Shown here piece after piece: positions 30,286-41,368 of a DNA stretch of 64,000 nt; position 1 is the first letter of the stretch, and each line of letters opens with the position of its first letter. The notes below the pieces were generated by a model. It worked only from the letters and a program-made list of their open reading frames with translations. It was not told where the DNA came from and searched no databases. The translations under genes were made by a program, and so were the position numbers. The DNA is from Lysinibacillus pakistanensis (GTDB taxonomy: Bacteria > Bacillota > Bacilli > Bacillales_A > Planococcaceae): the NCBI GenBank assembly GCA_001312325.1, contig BBDJ01000022.1, forward strand, positions 1-64,000, given 5' to 3'.

Positions 30286-30309
30286 TTAAATAATAATATT
30301 ATTATGTAA
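30286..30309. promoter_or_regulatory. 24-bp near-perfect AT-rich palindrome upstream of a DinB gene
   Basis: TTAAATAATAAT/ATTATTATGTAA has one mismatch. The same motif is perfect at 41275, upstream of a lipoprotein gene. Both are followed by ACT. They lie 70-80 bases before the respective start codons, which suits an operator. Confidence 0.45.
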
Positions 30310-30388
30310 ACTATATATCAGAAACTTGTAAGAGAGTTTAGAATTTACTATGATAGAAATGAAATTACCAAAAATGGGGGGCATCATA

Positions 30389-30861
30389 ATGTATCGACTA
30401 GTAGATGATTTTTTTAAATGATTGGACAGCAGCATCTCAAGGGACAATTCAAGTATTAAAGGCGGTAACGGATGACAAGCTAGGACAAAGCATCGTGGAA
30501 GGCCATAGTACACTTGGTTGGTTAGGCTGGCATTTAGTTGGCGCGGCAGGTTACTTTAGTTATTTAGCAGGTTTAAAGGTGCCGATGATTCGACAAGAAG
30601 ATCCTATTCCAGCTACAGCTGCTGAGATTGTAGCGGCTTACGAAAAAAATAGCAAATAGTATTAAAGAGGAAGCAGTAAAGCTATCAGATGAAGATTTGG
30701 TCGAGGAAGTAAAGGGCTTTGCAGGTCCAACCCAAAGAGGCGCATTATTACGTGTATTAATCGATCATCAAACACATCATCGTGGACAGATGACTGTGCT
30801 GCTACGACAAGCAGGTCTCCCAGTGCCAGGTGTGATGGGACCGACAAAGGAAATGCAATAA
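30389..30861 (+). CDS. DinB-family protein
   Basis: This four-helix metal-binding protein is about 156 residues. Restored sequence: MYRLVDDFFNDWTAASQGT, then LGWLGWHLVGAAGYF with the first metal His, and LLRVLIDHQTHHRGQMTVLL carrying the second and third. The His triad of the DinB/YfiT superfamily is therefore complete. The start ATG 30389 follows GGGGGGC. Frame breaks occur near 30407 and 30646. These proteins often act as thiol-dependent transferases (bacillithiol), but no substrate can be inferred here. Confidence 0.85.
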
Positions 30862-30869
30862 AATATAAG

Positions 30870-30907
30870 GCAGCAGACAAACATATTTTGGTCTGCTGCT
30901 TTTTTTT
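30870..30907 (+). terminator. rho-independent terminator of the DinB gene
   Basis: GCAGCAGAC pairs with GTCTGCTGC, followed by T8. It overlaps the left edge of the next promoter. Confidence 0.92.
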
Positions 30908-30909
30908 GT

Positions 30910-30938
30910 TTGACACTTACCTACTAGTAAGTTAGTAT
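30910..30938 (+). promoter_or_regulatory. promoter with embedded inverted-repeat operator for the TetR-fabF unit
   Basis: TTGACA at 30910 and TAGTAT at 30933 are 17 bases apart. Between them lies the inverted repeat ACTTAC-CTACTA-GTAAGT. With a TetR-family gene starting at 30945, autorepression is the simple reading. The transcript would be nearly leaderless. Confidence 0.7.
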
Positions 30939-30944
30939 ATAGCC

Positions 30945-31502
30945 ATGACAAATCGTAAATTACAAATTATCGAATTAGCCTTGAAAAAAATTCAAGAAAA
31001 AGGATTTTCAGCTTTTAGTTATGATGATTTAGCTAAAGAATTAGGCGTCACAAAAGCAAGCATTCATTACCATTTTGAAAAGAAAGGAGACTTGGGGATT
31101 GCTGTTTGCGAAAGGATTCAAAATGGACTTGAGGGGGCCTATACAACTATTAAAGAAGCAGCTATTAATGCTGAAGAAAAGCCTTTCGCCTTTATTTTAC
31201 AACGAGTCAAATTTCTAGAACAGAACGGTGTTTGCCCGATTTCTGCATTACAGGCAGATTATAATGATTTACCATGCAAATGCAGGAAAAAAATTCAACA
31301 GCTCAGTCAAATGGAAATCGATTGCTTTGTAGATTTACTGAAAGATGCAAAGCAAAAGGGCTCGTTACAAACGACTGAGGATTTGGAGGCACTGGCAATT
31401 ATGCTTATTGCAAGTACGAAAGGAGCACTGCAATATAAGCGCGTATTAGGGGAAAGCTTCTTTACTAAAATGCTTGACCAATTAAAGGGACATTTACAAT
31501 AA
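30945..31502 (+). CDS. TetR-family transcriptional repressor
   Basis: This is an intact 185-residue regulator. The N-terminal helix-turn-helix reads FSYDDLAKELGVTKASIHYHFEKKGDL, the classic TetR pattern. The C-terminal ligand domain contains a Cys cluster (GVCPISALQADYNDLPCKC). That resembles the LmrA/YxaF-type domain and may sense electrophiles or fatty-acid-like ligands. The start lies five bases past the -10 hexamer, so translation is nearly leaderless with no Shine-Dalgarno. fabF follows 29 bases later and is probably co-regulated. Confidence 0.88.
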   Translation: MTNRKLQIIELALKKIQEKGFSAFSYDDLAKELGVTKASIHYHFEKKGDLGIAVCERIQNGLEGAYTTIKEAAINAEEKPFAFILQRVKFLEQNGVCPISALQADYNDLPCKCRKKIQQLSQMEIDCFVDLLKDAKQKGSLQTTEDLEALAIMLIASTKGALQYKRVLGESFFTKMLDQLKGHLQ

Positions 31503-31531
31503 TTCATGGAAATAGTGAAGGAGAGTCATTC

Positions 31532-32768
31532 ATGGTACGAAGAGTAGTAATAACAGGATATGGTGTAGTCTCACCATTAGGTAATTCAGTGCAAGCTTTA
31601 TGGACAAATATTACAGAAGGAAAGTCAGGAATAAAAAAACTACAATCAGAGGAATTTTCTACTATTTCTACCCAAATTGCAGGATACATCACTTATTTTG
31701 ATGCCGCTCAGTATATGGATAAAAAAGAAATTAGTAAATATGATGTCTTTATTCAATATGCACTTGCTGCTGCACAGCAAGCTTTGGAGCAAGCAAACTT
31801 AGATATGGGGAGTATTGATAAAACTCGTTTAGGCGTTTATATAGGCTCAGGTATTGGAGGCATTGATACTATTTTAGCAAATCATCAAAACATGCTGGAT
31901 AATGGTCCACGTAAGGTTTCTCCCTTTATGGTACCCATGATGATTAGCAATATGGCCGCAGGTATTATAGCGATAAAAACGGGCTTTAAAGGCCCAAGCT
32001 TTTCACCAGTTTCAGCCTGTGCAACGGGGAATCAAGCAATTGGAGAGGCTTTCTTAAATATTAGACATGGTTATGCAGATGGGATTTTGGCAGGAGGAGC
32101 AGAGGCGCCAATTAATCCCCTTAGCTTTGCTGGTTTCTCTCGTATGAAAGCCATGTCTACAAGGAACGATGAGCCAACAAAGGCAAGTCGTCCATTTGAC
32201 AGCCATCGGGATGGATTTGTGATGTCAGAAGGATCAGGTGTAGTATTTCTTGAGGAATATGAACATGCGAAAAAAAAGAGGTGCAACAATTCTCGGTGAA
32301 ATTGTAGGCTATGGCGTAACAACAGATGCTTATCATATTACATCCCCTGATTTTACAGGGGCGGCAAATGCGATGAATCTAGCTTTAAAAATGGCTGATA
32401 TAGATTTGTCAGCTGTTGATTATATTAATGCACACGGTACTAGTACACCAGAGGGAGATAGATCTGAAACAAGGGCAATAAAAAGCGTTTTTGGTGAACA
32501 TGCCTATCACTTAAAGGTAAGTTCTACAAAATCTATGACAGGTCACCTCTTTGGGGCAGCTGGAGGGATAGAAGCTGTTATTACCTTAAAAACTATAATG
32601 GACAGTATTGTACCTCCAACAATCAATTATGAAACACCAGATCCAGAATGTGATTTAAATTATGTGCCAAACGAGGCGATACATCAACCAGTCAATCTAG
32701 CCTTGTCTAATGGCTTCGGTTTTGGTGGCCATAATGCAGTATTGGCTTTTAAAAAGTTTGAGGAATAG
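31532..32768 (+). CDS. fabF: 3-oxoacyl-ACP synthase II (KAS II)
   Basis: This is a condensing enzyme of fatty-acid elongation. The Cys-His-His triad is complete: [23 protein letters not shown] and [16 protein letters not shown]-terminal [14 protein letters not shown] and C-terminal [13 protein letters not shown] are standard, and total length is about 412. The only break is in the A-run near 32270. ATG 31532 follows AAGGAGAG. It sits next to a TetR repressor and not beside fabH, so it may be a secondary FabF induced under special conditions. Confidence 0.92.
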
Positions 32769-32936
32769 GTAGTAAAAAAAATAGATGATTCATTAAACGA
32801 TGGTATGAAATTGGATGTTCATGCCATCTTTTTATGTGTAATTCGTCACTAAGTTTTTCTTATGATTTTGTAGTGAAAATTCATATTTATGCTTATGTTC
32901 ATTATGAGTTAAATTTAGGTATAGAAGTGGAGATGG

Positions 32937-33202
32937 ATGATGAGAATTTTTGATGCACATTTTCATATTATTGATTTTGATTTTCCGATAAAAGAAAACC
33001 AAGGATACACACCACCAAGCTATATTGTTGAAGATTACCAAAATGAAACTGCCAATTTCAACGTCTTGGGTGGGGCGATTGTATCAGGATCGTTTCAAGG
33101 ATTTGACCAGGAATACTTGTTGAAAGTATTCAACAGCTTTTTGATGAACAGGCTGCTGATAAGATCCTTTATAAAAATGCTCTTCAATGGTATTTTAAAT
33201 AA
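32937..33202 (+). pseudogene. amidohydrolase with large internal deletion
   Basis: The first 57 residues are a normal amidohydrolase N-terminus (MRIFDAHFHIIDFDFPI, containing the metal motif D-x-H-x-H). After GFDQEY the sequence passes directly, in another frame, to LVESIQQLFDEQAADKIL and YKNALQWYF, which is the C-terminal helix of the same family followed by a stop. About 180 residues of TIM barrel are missing, so the product cannot be active. ATG 32937 or 32940 follows TGGAG. Confidence 0.75.
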
Positions 33203-33204
33203 AC

Positions 33205-33240
33205 AAATCCTCTACCAAGGCTTACGGTAGAGGATTTTAT
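33205..33240. terminator. bidirectional terminator
   Basis: AAATCCTCTACC pairs with GGTAGAGGATTTT. It lies between the amidohydrolase remnant and the convergent ABC-F gene. Confidence 0.88.
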
Positions 33241-33246
33241 GTGGAA

Positions 33247-34872
<1,626 letters not shown>

Positions 34873-34950
34873 TCACAATGGCTCTAGTATAGCATGAAAT
34901 ATGTACCATAGTCTATAAACATTATTAAATCAAGGTTTAGCATCATTTAA

Positions 34951-35276
34951 ATTATCAAGAGCACAAAAAGAAATTTAGAAACTTTCAATAACAATATAGA
35001 AGACCATCTGACAGAAAAGGATTTCTGGGGTACTCTTCGAGATTTATAAGGAAATCCTGTACCTAAACCAGGTGGTGGATACTGGAATCATTTAAAAGAA
35101 ATAAAGGATTTATATAAAGGTTTTAAATAAAATTGAAAAACGAATAGAAGGGTCGTTAAAGAATCAGAATATGAATGAATCTGAGCGTAAATTACTACAA
35201 GAGGCATTAGATAAAGTAAACACATATATTAAAAAAATTGAAGATTTATTTTTTTTATATGGAGGTATTAAAAAAA
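34951..35276 (+). pseudogene. orphan C-terminal tail of a polymorphic toxin (type 28-like domain)
   Basis: The fragment reads NLETFNNNIEDHLTEKDFWG, TLRDL, a stop, then GNPVPKPGGGYWNHLKEIKD and, past a one-T gain near 35130, LNKIEKRIEGSLKN, SERKLLQEALDKVNTYIKKI and YGGI. The order and motifs match the toxin tail of LXG proteins known as polymorphic toxin type 28. The TAA at 35009-35011 stands where relatives have CAA (Gln), a true nonsense substitution rather than an indel. There is no LXG or secretion domain upstream, so this is a stranded, decayed toxin cassette. Confidence 0.65.
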
Positions 35277-35751
35277 ATGTCTATAGGCATGACAATTGGT
35301 GAAGTTATAATTTGCCAGCCCCATACAGTAATGACGATTATAGCTTGGAACAATGGTACATGGAATTTTATAAAAAACAGGTAAAAGAGTTATCAATGTT
35401 AGATGTTATTAGAATGTCAGAACAGAACATTTTGGAAGAGTTAGCAATTAAGAAGGTTGTTGAAATTTTACATGAAGATCCGTTAACATTCACCATGTTA
35501 TGTAGAAATATCTGTAAAAGGAGGTGGATGTCATAAGTTACAGAACAATAGTGGCAGTACGTTTTATTCAAACGTAAACCAGATGATTTAGCGATTATAG
35601 GTTTATCTAGCTTATTTTGACTCGCGAAGAACATGAGAAATTAACAGATGAAATTGCCCTAAATCTATTGCAAGAACAAGGTTACAACGTAATCAGGATG
35701 ATTCATAATGAAGAAAATATAATATGTATTAATTTTGGTGATCAATTTTAG
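35277..35751 (+). pseudogene. decayed immunity-like gene(s) downstream of the toxin tail
   Basis: ATG 35277 with GGAGG upstream begins MSIGMTIGEV. After a frame change it continues NLPAPYSNDDYSLEQWYMEF, VKELSMLDVIRMSEQNILEE and LAIKKVVEILHEDPL. This resembles the CdiI-type immunity family whose members read LEQ-W-Y then L-S-x-x-D-V-x-R-M-x-R-Q-N. A further piece in another frame (35617-35751) reads REEHEKLTDEIALNLLQEQG and ends INFGDQF. Several breaks are not on long A/T runs. It could be one eroded gene or two. Immunity is inferred from position and resemblance. Confidence 0.5.
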
Positions 35752-35777
35752 ACATTTGACACATATAAACAATTTTT

Positions 35778-35814
35778 CAGGACTCACTTCAAAAATGAGT
35801 GCCTGGTCTTTTTG
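35778..35814 (+). terminator. rho-independent terminator
   Basis: CAGGACTCA pairs with TGAGT-G-CCTG, followed by GTCTTTTT. Confidence 0.6.
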
Positions 35815-35846
35815 TGTTGTGGTGAATATTAAATTTTATAAAATTG

Positions 35847-36186
35847 CTATGGACCGCAAATCGAGAAACAAGTGTGCTCTTCGAAATTTTTTTTGTACCC
35901 AATCATCTATTTTGTTAAAAAAAACGGATGAAATCGATGTCCATTGAATTATTTAAAGTACATGCAATGAAAGCGATTTGATTCCATTGTTTAAGGTTAA
36001 CTGAATTTGGACCAAAATAATTAAAATTCGGTAAAACTTTATATATATGTAGATGTAAAAAAGCAAATGCCTCTTCTGTTAAAAAAAATTGAAGATTCAT
36101 GCCAATGTTCATTTTTAAAATCACCGCGCATGAATTCAAAAACATCACGTTGTTGTAAGTTTTTTTAATGTATGTATTTTAATCAT
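35847..36186 (-). CDS. hypothetical protein, frame-broken, possible immunity-like orphan
   Basis: Starting at ATG 36186 behind AAGGAGGA, the restored product is about 110 residues: MIKIHTLK, then QQRDVFEFMRGDFKNEHWHE, FLTEEAFAFLHLHIYKVLPN, FNYFGPNSVNLKQWNQIAFI and NKIDDWVQK. Breaks occur on A/T runs near 36160, 36083, 35919 and 35887. The exact C-terminus is uncertain (stop at 35847 or slightly beyond). I recognise no family. Its size, acidic-aromatic composition and position beside toxin debris fit an immunity protein, but that is inference only. Confidence 0.45.
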
Positions 36187-36202
36187 TTAATCCTCCTTAT
36201 CT

Positions 36203-36226
36203 AAAAAGCCACTCATTTTGAGTGAC
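36203..36226 (-). terminator. terminator of the SHOCT-domain gene
   Basis: On the complementary strand GTCACTCA pairs with TGAGTGGC around AAA and is followed by TTTTTA. Confidence 0.7.
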
Positions 36227-36691
36227 TTATATCCCTAACAATTGCTTTTTCTTTGCTTCAAATTCGTCTTGTGTTAAAATCCCTGCATCTAGTAGTTCTT
36301 TCATTTTAATAATTTCATCTGCAGCACTTACAGCTGTAGATTGAGCAGTAGTCGAATCAGCATGACGTTTTGATTCAATCAAATCTACCATTTCTCGTGC
36401 TTGCTTTAATTCTTTTTTTACAAATGTGATTGAATTCTCGTCTTTTACAGCTGCCATTGTTCCACCTTTTGTTTCACTAGATCCGGAATAAGCAAACTGA
36501 ATATATCCAGTAGTGAGTCCGGGCTCTTTGAATTGGATGGCAGTAATCGATTTAATAGGAATTGATTTTTCTCCTTTTGAACCGCCTTTGTTAATGAAGT
36601 TTGAAAAACCTTTAGATTGAATTTTTACGTTGTAGTCATCCACAGTTACAGTGAATTTTCCATTAGATTTAAAATCATATACTTTTGACAT
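36227..36691 (-). CDS. DUF4429-like protein with C-terminal SHOCT motif
   Basis: This intact 154-residue cytoplasmic protein starts at ATG 36691 after GGAGG. The N-terminal beta-rich PH-like domain (KFTVTVDDYNVKIQSKGFSN, IPIKSITAIQFKEPGLTTGY) matches DUF4429. The C-terminus is a SHOCT motif: EIIKMKELLDAGILTQDEFE then AKKKQLLGI. Such proteins are common in phage-derived and accessory regions and are thought to mediate oligomerisation or membrane association. It lies in the same accessory patch as the toxin remnants. Confidence 0.8.
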   Translation of the reverse strand: MSKVYDFKSNGKFTVTVDDYNVKIQSKGFSNFINKGGSKGEKSIPIKSITAIQFKEPGLTTGYIQFAYSGSSETKGGTMAAVKDENSITFVKKELKQAREMVDLIESKRHADSTTAQSTAVSAADEIIKMKELLDAGILTQDEFEAKKKQLLGI

Positions 36692-36789
36692 AACTAGATT
36701 TCCTCCTTTGAAGTTTGTTTCTATGGAATAAACTATACCAAATAGCCCAAATTGTGTCAGTATTAAATATGAAAATAAAAACAGACAAC

Positions 36790-36924
36790 TGTAATTAATA
36801 TCTGTCTCACAATCTGTTTTGGACCGTTTACCTTGTTCAATTACTTCCTCAAAGGCTGCTTTAATTTCCTCAATCGTATAACCAGCGCCAGTAATTCTTG
36901 GGTTGTTTGTTCTAGTTTATTCAT
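36790..36924 (-). CDS. small helical protein, partial or frame-broken
   Basis: ATG 36924 with GAGG upstream opens MNKLEQTTQELLA. Restoring one base near 36895 continues GYTIEEIKAAFEEVIEQGKR, an amphipathic helix. No clear stop is found in that frame before the leader of the SHOCT gene, and an imperfect hairpin (AGACA/TGTCT) with T-rich sequence lies at 36783-36805. I do not recognise it. Confidence 0.35.
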
Positions 36925-37095
36925 TTTGATATCCTCATTTATATTTTATCTATCTCTAACATTAATAATATTGAAATTGGCTAGAAATATCAAAAGAGTC
37001 GTACTTGTAGGGGCGTATAGGTTTTTTACTTGGTTCCCAAACATTGAGGGTCTTTGTTTTATTTTGTAGAATGAATGTAAGGGAGGCGAGCTAAC

Positions 37096-37623
37096 TTGGA
37101 AATTACAACAGAAAGATTAATAATTAGACCTTTTAAGAGTACGGATTTACAGGATGTATTTGCTATTTATAATAATGATGATACATGTAAGTTCCTATTA
37201 CATAATAAGTGGACTCATGAGGATATGCAGGAAAGATTTAATAAGAAGCTAGCAAACGGTGTACTCACTAATGAATCAATGTTAAGTTTGGCAGTTATAT
37301 ACAAGACTAAAGTAGTTGGTGATTTATCCGTATGGTATACAGATATGAAAGACACTGTTGAGATTGGTTATAGTTTTTCAAATGAAGTAGCTGGGAGAGG
37401 TTTGGCAACAGAAGCAGTAAGTAGTTTGGTCTATAAATTATTTGATGAATTTAATGTACATCGTATACAAGCTAATCTTGATGCACGGAATACAGCTTCA
37501 CAAAAATTGTGTGAACGATTAGGCATGAGAAAGGAAGCCCATTTCATACAAGATTTTTGGAATAAAAATGAATGGACAGATAGTATTGTATATGGAATGT
37601 TACCCTCTGATTTGCAGAAATAA
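37096..37623 (+). CDS. RimJ/RimL-type GNAT acetyltransferase
   Basis: This intact 175-residue protein begins at TTG 37096 behind AAGGGAGGCG. It begins LEITTERLIIRPFKSTDLQD, the standard start of the family. The acetyl-CoA loop is GRGLATEAVSSLV, and NLDARNTASQKLCERLGMRK is the conserved helix. The ending KNEWTDSIVYGML is also typical. It is likely an N-terminal or antibiotic acetyltransferase and stands alone. Confidence 0.9.
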   Translation: MEITTERLIIRPFKSTDLQDVFAIYNNDDTCKFLLHNKWTHEDMQERFNKKLANGVLTNESMLSLAVIYKTKVVGDLSVWYTDMKDTVEIGYSFSNEVAGRGLATEAVSSLVYKLFDEFNVHRIQANLDARNTASQKLCERLGMRKEAHFIQDFWNKNEWTDSIVYGMLPSDLQK

Positions 37624-37799
37624 ATTTAGTTATTTTATTGCACTTTAGGGGTGCTTTAGTTAAATATTCCGTAAAAGATCACCCGTGATGGATGTAGTTA
37701 ATTTGCTATTATTTTCTCACCGCAATGTCCTACTATTGAAATACTGCGGACCATGAACAGAATATAAGCTGTCTCACTAAGTATTCTTTAAACCAAAAG
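37624..37799. other. intergenic, nothing recognised
   Basis: A short frame on the complementary strand (MVRSISIVGHCGEK from about 37755) resembles nothing I can name. No ribosome site is present. Confidence 0.3.
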
Positions 37800-37828
37800 T
37801 TGACTTTCATTTATAGCTACTGTAAAAT
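37800..37828 (+). promoter_or_regulatory. sigma-A promoter of argS
   Basis: TTGACT at 37800-37805 and TAAAAT at 37823-37828 are 17 bases apart, about 25 bases before the T-box leader begins. Confidence 0.7.
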
Positions 37829-37854
37829 ATTTTGAAATTACAGTTAAATTCAAT

Positions 37855-38084
37855 GAAAAAGAGAGTAGTTTATGGATAACTGGAAAGCGAATTAGGGATA
37901 GTGGAAGCCTAATGCAGGGGCCGTAAATGAAACGCACTTTGGAGAAGGTTCTCGAAAAAGAAGTAGAGAATATCGGGGAGTCACCTCGTTAACAATGGAA
38001 AGTGGTCATTTGGAATGGCAACTAGAGTGGTACCACGGGATAACTATGCTCTCGTCTCTATTATTAGAGACGGGAGCTTTTTTT
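37855..38084 (+). ncRNA. T-box riboswitch, arginine type
   Basis: Stem I begins around AGAGAGTAG. The distal loop GGATAGTGGAAGCC is at about 37895. The segment GAAACGCACTTTGGAG contains CGC (Arg) at 37933-37935 in the specifier position. The invariant T-box AGAGTGGTACCACGGGA spans 38024-38040. The terminator GCTCTCGTCTCT/AGAGACGGGAGC with T7 ends the leader at 38084. Uncharged tRNA-Arg should stabilise the antiterminator and allow argS transcription. Confidence 0.92.
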
Positions 38085-38109
38085 AATTTATTTAGAGGAG
38101 GAAGATGAA

Positions 38110-39795
38110 ATGAACATGAAGGAACAAATAGCCAAAAGCATTGCTGTTGCATTAAAGGATCAGTCACAGAGAAAGAAATTCAACATTTATTTGAAAAACC
38201 AAAAAAAATCGGAGCTAGGAGATGTAGCTTTTCCGTGCTTTACTCTTGCTAAAAAAAATGTAAAAAAATCACCTAACAGTATCGCTGAAGAGATTAAAAA
38301 CAATTTGACATGTGAAATCATAAAGGATGTTCAAGCAATAGGAGGATACGTCAATATATTTTTAAATCAGTCAATCGTTACAAAACAGGTGCTTACTAAA
38401 ATATTAATAGAACAACATTTATATGGAAGTCAGCAGGAATCAAAAGGGAATATTGTCATTGATTTTTCTTCTCCTAACATCGCGAAGCCATTTTCTATGG
38501 GGCATTTACGTTCTACTGTAATTGGCAATGCTTTAGCTAATATTGCCGAAAAAAATGGCTATCAAGCAATCCGTATCAACCATTTAGGGGACTGGGGAAC
38601 ACAATTTGGTAAATTAATTGTTGCCTATAAACGATGGGGCAATCAACAATCGATTGCGAATGCGCCGATTGAAGAATTATTAAAAATTTATGTGAAATTC
38701 CATGAAGAAGCTGAGCAGGATGAATCCCTTAATGAGGAGGCACGTGCTGCATTTAAAGCGTTGGAGGATGGGAATGAAGAAGCATTAGCTCTATGGCAAT
38801 GGTTTAGAGATGTATCATTAGAGGAATTCAATACTATCTATCAACTTCTTGGAATTCACTTTGATTCATACAACGGTGAAGCCTTCTACAACGACAAAAT
38901 GGCAACGGTTGTCAAGGAACTAGAAGAAAAAGAGCTACTTATAAAATCAGATGGGGCATTTGTTGTGGAAGTTGAACATATGCCACCTTGTTTAATTACT
39001 AAAACAGATGGTGCGACACTTTACGCGACTCGTGATTTGGCAGCTGCTTTCTATCGTAAACAGCACTATGACCCTAAAAAAAATTTTTATGTGTTGGCAA
39101 TGAACAGTCCCTACATTTTAAACAATTATTTAGGGTAATAGAGAAAATGGGATATGGATGGGCAAAAGATTTACAGCATGTACCTTTTGGGATGATTTCT
39201 AAAAGACGGTAAAAAAAATGTCAACTCGTAAAGGCAAAATTGTTTTATTAGGTGAGGTGCTGAAAGAAGCGATTACTACAGCAAAACGCAATATTGAGGA
39301 AAAAAAATCCAAAGCTAGAGCAGAAAGATAGTGTTGCCTATCAAGTTGGTGTTGGAGCGGTTATATTTAATGATTTAAAAAAATGATCGTCTACTTGATA
39401 TAGAGTTTTCTCTTGAGCAAATGATGAATTTCGAAGGGGAAACAGGTCCGTATGTTCAATACATTTATGCACGTATATCATCCCTCTTGGAAAAAATTAA
39501 TGAACAAAGAAATGAAGTATCTTTTGAAAAGTTGGGTGACCAAGCATGGCCAGTTGTTTTACTACTAGAACAGTTTCCAAAAGTAATTTCCAATGCCTTT
39601 GAGCAGGCGGATCCGTCACAAATTGCTAGATATGCCTTACACTTAGCTCGTTTATTTAATAAATACTATGCTCAAAATAAAATATTAGCTGGAGCTCATA
39701 TTAGAGGCTCACGATTAGCTTTCTGTCAATGCGTCGCTATCATTTTAAAAGAATCATTAGCATTATTGGGTATTGCAGCACCAAAGAAAATGTAA
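38110..39795 (+). CDS. argS: arginyl-tRNA synthetase
   Basis: This class I synthetase charges tRNA-Arg. It has the N-terminal Add-1 domain, then the HIGH-type motif in AKPFSMGHLRSTVIGN and the KMSKS equivalent KMSTRKGK (near 39220). The C-terminal DALR domain contains EGETGPYVQYIYARISSLL and the close GSRLAFCQCVAIILKESLALLGI. Restored length is about 560 residues. ATG 38110 follows GAGGAGGAAG. Breaks lie near 39082 (a lost G), 39200, 39217, 39300 and 39379. The T-box upstream makes it amino-acid responsive, which is not universal for argS in bacilli. Confidence 0.95.
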
Positions 39796-39802
39796 ACGAA
39801 GC

Positions 39803-39832
39803 ACATCTACTACACTGTGGTAGATGTTATTT
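39803..39832 (+). terminator. terminator of argS
   Basis: ACATCTAC pairs with GTAGATGT and is followed by TATTT, a modest T-run. Confidence 0.65.
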
Positions 39833-39934
39833 AAATTGACCAGTACTGGAAAAAATGATAAAAGGGAATAGAAAGAAATCGGAGGTCTGACAATAATGGT
39901 AAAATTTATAGATTAGAGAGAAGGTTAAACAAAT

Positions 39935-41121
39935 ATGATAAATAAGCAATGGAAGGCTTCCTCGGTGCTAATGGTTGTATGTATTTTTTTTCATTGCCCT
40001 CAGTATGCGTCCAGCAGTAACTGCAATTGGACCACTCTATAATGTTTTATTAGAGTCATTACATATATCGAATACGAAAATGAGTTTTTTTAACATCTAT
40101 ACCAGTATTTTGTATGGGGCTCTTTGCACCCATTGCTGTACCATTACAAAAAAAAATGGGCACGAAAACAGCTATTACACTCTTAATTCTCCTTCTTGCC
40201 TTAGCAAATGGATTACGTTTTTTTAAAAGAAAGTTATGGTTTACTTGTAGTTACAAGCTTTCTTGCAGGATTTGCGATTGCGCTTATTGGTCCAATGCTA
40301 AATGCCTACATCAAGAAGAAATTTCCGACTCGATTCACTACAGTTGTCGGAATTTATTCATTTGGAATAGGAACAGGCGCAACACTAAGTGCAGCACTAA
40401 CCGTAACTTTTTATCGTCATTTTGATGGTAGCTGGACGATAGCTCTAGGTAGCTGGTCAATTCTAGCACTCAGCGCCCTGATAATGTGGTATCTGTTAGT
40501 ACAAAAAGAGGAGCAGAAGCTATCAGGGAAAGATGAAAACTCTGAACATGTAATACGAAATCCATGGAAAAGCTTCAGAGCTTGGACAATTCTAATTTAT
40601 TTTGGCTTACAAACATCACTATTTTTTTCAGTGATGTCCTGGTTGGTACCAATTTTGCAGGATAAGGCTATTCACTCGGTGAAGCAAGCTCCATTTTAAC
40701 ATTTATGTCTTTTATACAAATGATTGGCAACATAGTAGTTCCGATACTAATGGAAAAATGGACAAGTCGTATAGCTTGGCTTTTTGCCTTAGGTGTTTTA
40801 GGTATATTAGGATTTGCATTATTATGGGTAGGCTCAGGTACGTTGCTATTAATGGCGGTGTTTATTATCGGTATCGCATTAAGTGGTTTATTTCCAATTG
40901 GACTTTTATTGCCATTGGATGAGGCAGAAACAAATGAGGAGGCCAATAGTTGGTCGTCTATGGTGTTGTCTGGCGGATTTATAATAAGCGCCATCATTCC
41001 AATTGTAATAGGCTATTGCTATGATATTACAGGTAATCATACAGTGACTTTTGCTATTTTCATGATCATTATGCTTGCCATTATGGTAACAACTTATCGT
41101 TTAAAGAAAAGTTCTCTCTAA
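39935..41121 (+). CDS. MFS transporter, CynX/NimT type
   Basis: A 12-helix permease of about 395 residues. It begins QWKASSVLMVVCIFFIALSM then RPAVTAIGPL, the N-terminal hallmark of the CynX/NimT branch. Further helices are visible at 40110-40200, 40250-40500, 40580-40640 and 40705-41110 (for example AWLFALGVLGILGFALLWVG). Breaks fall near 39984, 40086, 40222 and 40668 (a lost G). ATG 39935 lacks a strong ribosome site, though GAGAGAAGG lies 13 bases upstream. Transport of small polar anions or drugs is typical; the substrate is unknown. Confidence 0.85.
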
Positions 41122-41274
41122 GGCATGCGAAATTGTTTAAGCATGTCTTTTTTTTAAAAAATTATTTTTGCTACGATTTATAAGTCAATTTTCATAACAA
41201 AGTTTTAAAAGAAACAATTTTTATAGGTACAAGGAATTGATTAAAAGAAGCAGTCAATATGTTTATAATATAAC

Positions 41275-41298
41275 TTACATAATAATATTATTATGTAA
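41275..41298. promoter_or_regulatory. perfect 24-bp AT-rich palindrome
   Basis: TTACATAATAAT/ATTATTATGTAA is exactly symmetrical, 71 bases before the lipoprotein start. It shares its right arm plus AAACT or AACTA with sites at 30286 and 27790. It could be a repressor operator. The regulator is unknown. Confidence 0.5.
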
Positions 41299-41368
41299 AC
41301 TTGAAACGTAAATAAACCTTGTTTATGATAGATAAAGAAAGAAGCTGAAAGAAAGTATTGGTGAAGCT

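Noticed and set aside
34951..37623. Prophage or integrative element
   Set aside because: No integrase, structural genes, attachment-site repeats or flanking tRNA were seen; only toxin debris and small orphan genes.
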